From Hybos culiciformis (lineage: Eukaryota; Arthropoda; Insecta; Diptera; Hybotidae): a DNA stretch of 64,000 nt. The position numbers were made by a program, and so were the translations under genes. The notes below the pieces were generated by a model. It did not search any database and was not told the origin of the DNA. It saw only the letters and a list, made by a program, of their open reading frames with translations. Position 1 is the first letter of the stretch. Every line of letters starts with the position of its first letter. The DNA lies in assembly GCA_964007475.1 (NCBI GenBank), contig CAXFZM010000356.1, positions 89,567 through 153,566 of the forward strand, read 5' to 3'. Positions 56,501 through 64,000 of this stretch are shown here, piece by piece.

Positions 56501-56910
56501 ACTCGACAACTCGTTTTGTTTTCAAATTAGGAAATGGGACGATTTCATGGACAAGTCGTAAGCAGAAAAATGTAACTTTATCCTCAACCGAGGCGGAGTA
56601 TGTTGCATTATCAGAGGCATGTTCAGAGCTACGTTGGCTGAAGATGTTATTGAATGATTTTGGGATGATAGCTGGATCGTCAATTATATTTGAGGACAAT
56701 CAAAGCTGTATAGCATTAACCAATGAAATGAAGATGAACCCAAGAACAAAGCACATAGAAGTCAAGTACCATCACGTGAGAAAACTGCAACAAAAGAGTG
56801 AAATCAATATCACGTATTGCCAAACAGATGAGATGGTTGCAGATATTATGACCAAACCTTTATACAGAGTCAAATTTTCTTATTTCCAAAATGGACTTGG
56901 TCTGAACTAA
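53470..56910 (+). CDS. copia Pol reading frame: knuckle, protease, integrase, RT, RNase H
   Basis: 1146 residues as an open frame, but the first ~40 are read out of frame through the tail of unit 3; homologous sequence begins at about 53590 and has no start of its own. It has a zinc knuckle at 71-84, protease Asp111, integrase Asp311, Asp374 and Glu410 (DD35E), RT with IGCKWVYKLK and YVDD at 830-833, and RNase H Asp1000, Glu1041 and Asp1076 plus the copia hallmark TKHIEVKYHHVR. Oddity: in the RT fingers the usual ERYKARLVAKGF-type block is shortened to DADGRLVAQGF, an apparent in-frame deletion of several residues, and FAPV reads FATV. The RT may be inactive. Expression would need readthrough or reinitiation after the upstream stops. 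Confidence 0.93.
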   Translation: MIFQWRIVLSRMVLLKEETDISLKCQDVCSFKLNYHHVFGEYSDNGQQAFKLKYRKKEEKKKSVDKKNIECFKCGEKGHYKSECTKTKQAKQVQVQQCLKAKKIKKSWYIDSGASNHMCNDKDSFNNLDRSYSDSVVVADGRCVKTGDLGDVNIPYQSNESRLCEIHIQDVSLVPELDSNLLSVDKLNEDGYEVVFKKKECSIMKDGSTIHNIQSKNGLYEICPVDKLMFASSKNVKVDCLHLWHQRMGHRDMAAVKLMIDKKMVDGVQIKGCDCNSSLCDVCLAGKMSKKKFPKKCNSKTSELLELIHSDVIGPLEVTTPSGNRFVLTLIDDSSRYNTIFLLKRKSETTEKVKEFIAFVENKFNKRVKKFRSDGGGEYIYNELEDFFRQKGIVHDFSVAYCPQQNGIAERRNRYLIEMSRCMLIQAELPPRFWGESVNTANYLQNRLVIKNEECKTPYEIWNSKKPNLSYLKVFGCKAYVYIPKQLRRKLEKKCDKMKFVGYCENTKGYRFLDVKSNKIVVSRDAEFEENSRMDPSLHEFDNNCSSVSVCLTSENKEYPSDDEGAVGGLPDDVINDAFNIQDVVVLNEKGEQNVDSNDEDNVIDTAENHQETQEIRRSTRTRREPDRLVGGKAVVVQLEPRSYKEAVKRNDSEFWKQGMQDEFDAIEANETWELVALPRNRKAIGCKWVYKLKLDADGRLVAQGFTQKYGQDYDEVFATVVKITVFRTLLAIASSRKMKIVHIDVKNAYLNGDLENEIFMRQPDGFIVPGKENFVYKLKRSLYGLKQSAKCWNDKINGTILDLGFRRGDSDPCLYTKKEGNQWIFLLLYVDDMLIACQDDSIIENTIQNIEKQFSITNLGEVKMYLGIEVKKDNDGVYHIHQRNYISKILKEYNMANSKLSKIPMDPGYIKITPENEKMLPNNNEYRKIIGSLLYLTVNTRPDIAVAVSILGRKVSAPSQRDLVEARRILKFLSYTRDLCLNVGNTLYENETKLSAFVDADWAGDLKSRHSTTRFVFKLGNGTISWTSRKQKNVTLSSTEAEYVALSEACSELRWLKMLLNDFGMIAGSSIIFEDNQSCIALTNEMKMNPRTKHIEVKYHHVRKLQQKSEINITYCQTDEMVADIMTKPLYRVKFSYFQNGLGLN
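53590..54771 (+). repeat. Tandem unit 4 (1182 bp), continuous with the rest of pol
   Basis: The fourth copy runs without interruption into the genuine downstream integrase sequence (TTTTTGGGGTGAATCAGTGA). Private changes include GGAGACTTGG (Gly to Asp), ATTCATAAC, AAGCTGATG and AAGTGCAAC (Ser to Cys). It shares CTAGAAGAT and CTCATTGAAATG with unit 2. Confidence 0.93.
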
Positions 56911-56923
56911 TGGATTCGAACTT

Positions 56924-56932
56924 GAGAAGGGG
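56924..56932 (+). promoter_or_regulatory. Polypurine tract
   Basis: GAGAAGGGG abuts the TG of the 3' LTR, as expected for the plus-strand primer in LTR retrotransposons. Confidence 0.85.
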
Positions 56933-57104
56933 TGTTAGAATATCCAGTTCAAATATTCAAGTAGAACTTTATTTATAGTTAACTTTGAATTTATAGTTTA
57001 GAAATTATTCAAATTATTTTATTCATTTCACAAATCAAACTTTACTTAAATAACTTCAATAAATATTTTACTTATTCAAATAGTACGGCTTTATTTATTT
57101 AACA
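56933..57104 (+). repeat. 3' LTR of the copia element
   Basis: 172 bp; I see no difference from the 5' LTR. Followed by the target duplication GAAAT. Confidence 0.97.
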
Positions 57105-57191
57105 GAAATGCCTTATATACTATTCTTGTGGGCGCAATTTTCAAAATCAGCACAGGGCGCCGAATCAGCTTGAACCGGGCCTGATGATATT

Positions 57192-58279
57192 CTAAAAGAA
57201 CATGTAAACCAATATATTACTATAGTTCGAATTATTGTAGAATCTGAAAATAAAACTAAAAAAATTTTTTTTATAGTGTGATGATATTGATGATTATTAA
57301 TTTAATTTCTTCCATTTTTTTAAATTAAAAAGTGGTTCTATTATAATCAAATACTTATAATAATAGCTATAAATATATTATTTTTTTCTTATTATAAATT
57401 TCAATTATAAGTTAATATTATTACGTTACGTATATAATTAAAATATTACATAACAATACGTAATATAGAATATGAGATCAAATTTTCTTGAAGATGAAGA
57501 TTATGTGATCTTATGATTGGCTTGAAAAATAAAAATTTAAACATATTTTCTATGTTTATGTTCATTCGTCTTATAAGAACTTATAGTTTATTGATTGTTG
57601 TTAAAAAAATATATATATATACATATGTATCCATGTTTGTGGTCAGGAAAATTACGTCAAAGTGGTTTTCTGAAACTTTTATTGGAATTCAATGAATTTT
57701 ATAATCATTAATTCTTTGCTTGGAGTTTATTTACTTGCGCAAACATAAGAATAATTATATTTATACATATTTGTAAAATTTATAGGTGGACCTTAAGTGT
57801 TATTATTATATATAAATGTAAATAACTTAGAGTATACTTTTCATAACTAGATTTCAAAATTATTAACTCAAATTGCGCAATATATATAGAATAATATCAA
57901 TAGCAATAGTAGTGTTTGACGAAATTCAAAAAGTTTTGAATTCATCTCTTTAGATAATCACAGTATTTTTTTTTGGATTTAAAGATATGTATACTGAAAA
58001 ATTGTTGGTTTATTGCAAAATTCTTATATTTCTCAATTTTATTTTATAAATAATTTAAGGTTTTTTTTAAAATACTACCAAAAATTCTATAAATAATTAA
58101 ATAATATATTAATATACAAAAAAATATTTTGTTATTTGTGAAATAACTCTTATGCTTCCGTCTATTCTATACCAAGCCGAAGATTTTCATTAATTTCCGT
58201 AGAATTAAATTTCAGAATTTTTTCAGGCAAATTTTTTTTCATGTTAATTTTTGTTCGGTGTCAAAAACCTTAAATAGTG
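57192..58279. other. AT-rich spacer, no gene
   Basis: Low-complexity sequence, with a (TA)n/TACATATGTA microsatellite at about 57608-57630. Confidence 0.5.
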
Positions 58280-58288
58280 ATTGAGTTG

Positions 58289-58526
58289 GGGGCAGACAGT
58301 TGCCCAAATGACTTTTGACAATCTGACATTTGCCCACGGACATTTGACAATCTGACTTTGCCAATACGATATTTGAAACCCCCTTTATAGGTAAATTTTT
58401 TCAAAAAAAAAAGTTAGCTGTGTATAAGTTTTGTTAAATTGAAAAACTGGTCAAATGTCAGATTGGCAAATGTCCGTAGGCAAATGTCAGATTGTCAAAT
58501 GTCATTTGGGAAACTGTCCGGGAATC
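58289..58526. mobile_element. MITE, 238 bp, with 9-bp TSD ATTGAGTTG (MULE-like)
   Basis: The inverted ends share GACAGTTNCCCAAATGAC and are flanked by ATTGAGTTG at 58280-58288 and 58527-58535. The arms repeat CAATCTGACATTTG and GGACATTTG several times. The 9-bp duplication suggests a Mutator-like family. Confidence 0.8.
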
Positions 58527-58535
58527 ATTGAGTTG

Positions 58536-59827
58536 AGGCAAAAAGACGTTGTTTTATGCGATGATGAATGTACCTGAAATATGACCTTAGTAAGTTCTGG
58601 ATAGTTGTATTTTTTATGAATATTGTCATTTTTTATGAAAATTCAGTTTTTTCAGTCTACAATATTCCTTTTTTTAAAATTCTAATGTCTGCTCACCCAA
58701 ACAATAAACCTATTAATTACAATTCAAAACAAAACTCACACTCGTAAACCTTTTCTGCGACGTTTCTTGGTTTAATTTTTTCGAAATGCTCAAAAAAGAT
58801 TTTTTGGTATACCAGTATGTACACCAGTTTTAGTTTTGGTTTGAAATGTGACTATTAGGATTGTTATTCGAGTTCAGCAATTGGAATTTTAAAAAAAAAT
58901 GGAGTTTTGTAAATAGCTTTGGCAATCCAAAAATTGAAAATTCATACAAGTAAAAATATTTTGAAAACTGTCGAATTTTTACGAAGAATTTATTTCCAAT
59001 CGTGAGCCGACCTTCCGGACATCCTACATATGGAAAATCAAATATTTATTTTAGAAATAATTAGTAAGACCTTGGAAATTTTTTTATTTTGATTACAATT
59101 TCCACCTTCCTTTTAAGTAATTAATCATATAACAATTTTTAATATCAAGTTGGTGCGCAGAATAAATAAACAATAATTTGATAATTTGATTGATTTAATG
59201 GTCAATTGATCCATACCACCGGTGTGATCTGGTGTATTTTCAAATCGATATATAAATAAAATTTTTGATAACATTAATGTTCCGTAAATTCAATCAAAAT
59301 TTATATATATAGATACATACATATACCATATATCTAATTAATGATTAATAAATTTATTATTTCGCATAATATACCTATTGATTATGAACTATAATGTATG
59401 TTGAATTATATAGGTATAGTAGATATTGTAACAATAAAATAAAAAGTAAAATCGTGTACTGATTTGATATTATTAACAAATATAGGCGTACAGGCGCACC
59501 CTATATTATATGAATTGAAATAGTTTAAGGTCGAAAGTATGCAATTTTTTGTAAATTACTTTAAAAAAAAAAGATTGATTTATCTGTTAAATTGATTTAT
59601 ATTTGAGAAAAGAATCTGTATTGTATGCTATAGCTGGAGACTGTAATATGACCCCAGACTTAATTATGTATATAAATGTAAATCAAAAAATCAAAAAGAA
59701 AATGGTGATTCAGTCACTAAAAAAAATCATTAAACTTTGTGTTATTTTATTTTAATTTAAATTTCTGTATACAATAGTTGATGATACTTGTTATAAATCT
59801 TTATTAGTAGAAATGTTATACCTTGAC
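58536..59827. other. AT-rich spacer, no gene
   Basis: Nothing recognised except small palindromes such as ACCACCGGTGTGATCTGGTG at about 59215. Confidence 0.45.
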
Positions 59828-60156
59828 CACAGCTACCACCGCAAAGTAATTTTCAGTTAATTGACCTGAAAACAAAAAAAAACCAACTGCAAATAATTTG
59901 TAACTTTAAAGTTGCGGTTAAATATATAATTTCACACTTTCATATAAATTTTACAATTAAATGCACCTAAAAACTCCAGGGCGTTGTTTACTGATTATTA
60001 GAAAATTGTGGCAGAAAATGCTGCAAAACCAAATTTCGGTCCAAAAGAAATGTAGTGAAAAAAAAAATATCGACAAAATAAATATATTGGGTTTTTGTAA
60101 ATTTTGTTAAAAGAAATTAGAAATAAGGTCGAAAATCTGTTTTCACTGCGGTAGCC
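59828..60156. mobile_element. MITE family B, copy 2
   Basis: It begins CACAGCTACCACCGCAAAG and ends near AATCTGTTTTCACTGCGGTAGC, related to the ends of the copy at 42917-43280. More diverged than copy 1; no TSD was resolved. Confidence 0.55.
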
Positions 60157-62129
60157 TTTATTTAGATAGTCAAATTTGTGATGCGTGTAGCATTAAAAAC
60201 GTAAGCGATGTTTGTAAGACGTTAAGTATCTAAAATGAAGCCTGGAGAAAATTTCGTATAATCAAGTTTTGATCTAAAAAATTCTTAAATATTAAGACCC
60301 ATTTGTTTTATTCTAAAACAAATAACTACAAAATAACTACAGCACAACTACACTTAATTTGATACTGTGGTTTTTACTTTTATTTCCATTTTTAGATTAT
60401 AAACCATAATAAAATATTTCTAATGTTATGTTAGCTTTATAAAATATATACATATTTACAACAATATCCATAAGTTTTGTTCATATATACCTACAATATT
60501 TTACAAAAAAAATAATTGTAAATTTTCATTAGATGTCCCACCCAGAACTTTTACTATACGGGCACATGCAAGTCTAACTTACTGGTTTACATTATCTATA
60601 TGCGTTTAAAAAAAAAAACAAATTGTAGGAAAGATTTTTTTTAAAAACTTATTATATACCCTAACTAGATTAAAAAAAAACAGAAAATGTGCAACAAAAT
60701 TCGAATAGCAACGCAGCCTCAAATGCACCTAATGTTTATTAAAATTAAATTTTTATTAATATGTACATATATTGTGACTAGAATTGGAAAAGTAGATCAC
60801 CTTGTTTGCAAAGCGAGGCAAAATGAAATAAAAAAGTCAACATAAATTTTAAATTAAACCATTTGAATGAAATTCCAATAAAGTTTATAAAAAAAAAAAA
60901 GTAAGGCGAAAAAATTTATTTTTAATATAAGTAGAAGTAATGATTGTAATGATTATAATATACATATTACATATTATATATATATTTATTGTTTGTATTT
61001 ATATAAATAAGTTATATATGTTTGAACATACGTTTAAGTTTTAAAATTAATGCAGAATAAAATATATGGTCTACTAAATGAACTCAAATCAAAGAAATGT
61101 GATATAGAAATCTTAATTGTAAGAGCAAAAAATTAATTTTTAAATTACATAAAAATATTATCTTGTTAATTTAATAAAATAAAATTACAAATAACTTATA
61201 ATAAGCAAAAAGATTTTATAACCCTCTTAATTTTATTTTATTTTAAATCCATTTTGCAAAAAGTCCATCACTATTTTTCTTATGCCAATATAGATTAAAG
61301 AATTAAATATTACTTAAAAATAACTTTTTGAATCCGAAAGTTGGCCAAAATAGAGCATTTCTTTTTTCATTTAAACCTAAAGCTAACCACAATTTAATAA
61401 TTATGCAATTTATAATATGTTTTTTTTTCATGATGTTGAGACAATATGAATAAAGTGAAAAATGGCAAATATTATTTCACATAAATCACACCAGAATATT
61501 GTCTAGATCTAGAGCATCGTATTATCTGAAGTACCAAAGACCTCCTAAAATATTATTCTTAGACACAAAAAAATATTATTTTTCCGCCCAGTTGTCATAA
61601 ACATTTTTATCTAAACTTGGAAGAAGATCTTAAGACTTTATACATAAAATGACGAAAATAATGTATAAAGAATGATTAATATATTAAATAGTTAAAAGTA
61701 ATGTTATCATGGATAATGTATGATAAAAAAATATTATATATTATATGCGGAATACTATTCGATAGGAAAGAAACTTTTAACAGATTTCTTTCATCATATT
61801 TTCTAATAAAAAACCGGTAGTTACACAAAGATTTTATTTAATGCAATTTTTCTTTTAAATAAATTTGAAATTAATTTTAAATTGAATAAAATTGAAAGTA
61901 ACTTTATATTAAAATAATAATAATATTAAAAAAAAAATTGTTTAATAAAAATTAATTTAAATTAATTAATTAAAATTGAAGCTAAAGGTCTAATATTTGT
62001 ATACTTTTATTATAGAAATTATATTTCATTTCATTTCTGAATTATATATATATTTATTAATTATTTTGACATTTAACTCTGGACAAAAACCATTATTTAA
62101 TAAATTTTATAAAAAAAATATAATTTTAA
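60157..62129. other. AT-rich stretch, no gene seen
   Basis: Low-complexity A/T sequence with no coding signal, repeat pair or RNA motif recognised. Confidence 0.5.
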
Positions 62130-62540
62130 TTTTTTTTATTGGAATAAACAGCTGGAAAATTAAGATAAATCCATCTAAAACCCAAGCAATGTTTTTCACA
62201 TGTATAAGGAAATCGTCGTTTCTTCCAAGTCATATATAAGAAAAGTACGAATTGAGCAAAACAAAATAATTTAATATTTTTAAATGATTTTAAATGCACC
62301 CTAGTTTTCTAGTAGTTTTACAGTAGATGTATTTTCAAATGCTTTTATGTTGTTAAAAAAAATTAATTTGCTTAATAAAAATATTTTCGTAAATTCTAAT
62401 AATATAAATAATGAACTAACTGATCAAATACATTATACAAAATTAGTTAAGTTTAGTAGTAAGGTTAGATATAGGCTTAGGAAATAGGGATCTCATAAGT
62501 TTTATTTTATATAAAAAAAAAATAAAAAAAAAAAAGGTGT
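62130..62540 (+). pseudogene. LINE remnant: RT fragment and 3' tail with poly(A)
   Basis: At 62146-62238 the plus strand reads WKIKINPSKTQAMFFTCIRK, a conserved segment just after the catalytic core of jockey-like reverse transcriptases. After about 250 bp of decayed sequence, TAAGGTTAGATATAGGCTTA leads to an A-rich tract at about 62512-62535 that looks like a LINE 3' end. Most of the element is missing. Confidence 0.6.
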
Positions 62541-64000
62541 TTATAAAAAGTTTTTTATCCTTTTCCCCTAGATATGTATCGATTATGATAATAAAACACT
62601 GATCAAGTTGTAAATATTAGTAATTAATTAGCTCTTGAGAATAAAAAATTTATTCCTATGCTTTAAGTAGACTATATTGCTTCTATATTATAAAACGAAA
62701 TGTAAATCAGTATGGGTAATAAACAATTTGAATTTGAATAATTATTGGAATTTATCTGAAACAGCAATAAATACATATTTTTTATTAGCTGCGCGACGAC
62801 AACAAATCGCAACTGTGTTTAAACATTTAGTTCCTTACAACATAATGTATATACATAAAGTCAAAAGTTGGGCACATTTAAGCATTTTTTTTGGAGTACT
62901 GTAGTGCAGATTTTCAAGTTTAATTGTTTTAACAGTCCACTGTTCCGCTTCAGGTTAACATTAAATTTATATTTAGTTTTAAACTCACATCACAGATTGA
63001 ATTAAAATGTATTATGTATGTATGTTATCTATCTAATTTTTATCTCAATTTTTAACTTTTTTTTCTCTTTTTTATTCTTTTTGTAAAATTATATTAATTT
63101 ATTTTTCTCTCTAAAATTGATATAAAAAAATAACAATTTAACAATTTATCTTTTTATATTTATTGCATAAATAAATACCTAAAATACCACTAGACTTTAA
63201 AATTAGTTTAAATTCAATTAATAGATGGAAATTTCTTTTTATTTTAGATATTTTTATTTTCTAAGCAAAATTAATCAATAATTTGATTTAAATACACAAA
63301 TAAAAATTAAATTTACCTAAATTAACAATCCATCTTTTGCATGGAAGAGTATTTTACTGAAATTAAAATTTTTCACATATCAAGCTTAACTATGAAGAAG
63401 AAGTGAAAACCTTGGTTGCAAAAAAACGCATTATTTTATTTAGACGCATATGGCATATCAAAACCTATAACTCTTGCTCAAAACATTATTTTTTAATTGA
63501 AGCCGAATCTAATTAAAACAAATTGTAATGTATAATAATAATAATCTTAACATGTTAGCAACATGCTATACTCTTATTATATATATTCCTCATATTTTAC
63601 AAATACCACATAAACATATTAATTTAAAAATTATAACTAGAACTGGAACTATTTAGTATAAATTAAAATAAAATTCTGTGTAGTTGAGCATTGATTATTA
63701 TTATATTAAAGTATGTTTAAAGTTGTTATAAATTAACACCCTGGTAACTATTGAAATAACTGCATTAATTTTTTCGCTTTGCATAAAATAACTTCTTAAT
63801 TATTGTTAAAAACATTAGTTAGTAGAATTATTTATACTATTATTAACTGTTGTTTGATATTATATCATTAGAGTTACATATTTTATTTATCAAAAAACCA
63901 TAACTTTTAGAATATTTTATAATAATTTATATAGAAAAAGCTTATTAAAAACTTTCTCTAATTTTTTTAAATGCTTACTTTACTATTTTTTTTTTTAAAT
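62541..64000. other. AT-rich stretch to window end, no gene seen
   Basis: There is one chance open frame at 62677-62904 without motifs. Otherwise A/T runs and microsatellite-like sequence. Confidence 0.5.

Larger units (their letters stand above)
49251..57104 (+). mobile_element. copia LTR retrotransposon with quadruplicated gag-PR-INT segment
   Basis: Two identical 172-bp LTRs, a 5-bp target duplication GAAAT (49246-49250 and 57105-57109), a primer site directly after the 5' LTR and a polypurine tract directly before the 3' LTR make this structurally complete. The coding order protease-integrase-RT-RNase H is that of Ty1/copia. An ordinary copy would be about 4.3 kb inside; this one is 7.85 kb overall because 1.18 kb of gag end/protease/integrase occurs four times in tandem. 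It sits inside a hAT MITE. The identical LTRs indicate a recent insertion. Confidence 0.97.
48507..57183. mobile_element. hAT element, TSD ATGATATT, split by two later insertions
   Basis: The ends CAGGGCCGGTCCAGC and (complement) CAGGCCCGGTTCAAGC are flanked by ATGATATT at 48499-48506 and 57184-57191. Subterminal CACAGGGCGCC occurs near both ends. Without its insertions (a Tc1-like MITE and a copia element with its TSD) it is only about 0.43 kb, so it was itself a MITE. Confidence 0.9.

Noticed and set aside
49534..56699. Minus-strand open frames inside the copia element
   Set aside because: Shadows of the plus-strand gag-pol codons, repeated identically in each unit.
62677..62904. Open frame of 75 codons near the window end
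   Set aside because: No motif, low-complexity neighbourhood; expected by chance.

Overview
The window looks like transposon-filled intergenic DNA from an AT-rich insect genome, most likely a fly. I infer this from the very high A+T content, the short GT-AG introns, the TATGTACATACATA-type microsatellites and the repertoire of elements (copia with a tRNA-iMet-type primer site, jockey-like LINEs, hAT, PIF/Harbinger, piggyBac-like, Tc1/mariner-like, a Crypton). No complete host gene is visible. The only non-transposon coding candidates are a C2H2 zinc-finger exon (33.2 kb) with the remnant of a second finger, and two small weak coding-like pieces (4.3 kb and 38.9 kb, the latter unassigned).

Layout. 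1-7.6 kb: palindromic repeat copies, a 16-bp minisatellite, a TA-flanked element carrying tRNA-like modules, and a fold-back with a 160-bp tandem duplication. 7.77-9.17 kb: a spliced tyrosine-recombinase gene of Crypton type, degenerate at its start but with all catalytic residues visible. 9.7-11.4 kb: a hAT element with 8-bp target-site duplication (TSD) and a second, antisense hAT transposase fragment. 12.3-15.8 kb: an element with 5S/tRNA-like Pol III motifs and another palindromic family copy. 18.3-20.6 kb: a palindromic MITE, then a hAT element holding a fold-back element with a 9-bp TSD. 21.2-28.1 kb: a nest of piggyBac-like > PIF/Harbinger (Myb-like gene plus convergent DDE transposase) > further hAT elements, one inside the transposase intron. 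30-36 kb: three separate items, namely LINE remnants, hAT MITEs and a TTAA-flanked MITE. 36.9-45 kb: fold-backs, a pogo-like element and small MITEs. 46.1-48.4 kb: a second copy of the 9.8 kb hAT family and a 700-bp near-perfect palindrome.

48.5-57.2 kb is the most striking part: a hAT element (8-bp TSD) into which a Tc1-like MITE and a copia retrotransposon have inserted. The copia element has identical 172-bp LTRs, a 5-bp TSD, primer site and polypurine tract. Its zinc-knuckle/protease/integrase segment is present as four tandem copies of about 1.18 kb, and each of the three internal junctions creates a TGA stop. From 57.2 kb to the end there are only small MITEs, a LINE fragment and AT-rich sequence.

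All calls come from reading the sequence. Family names rest on recognised motifs, terminal repeats and TSDs. No database search was possible.
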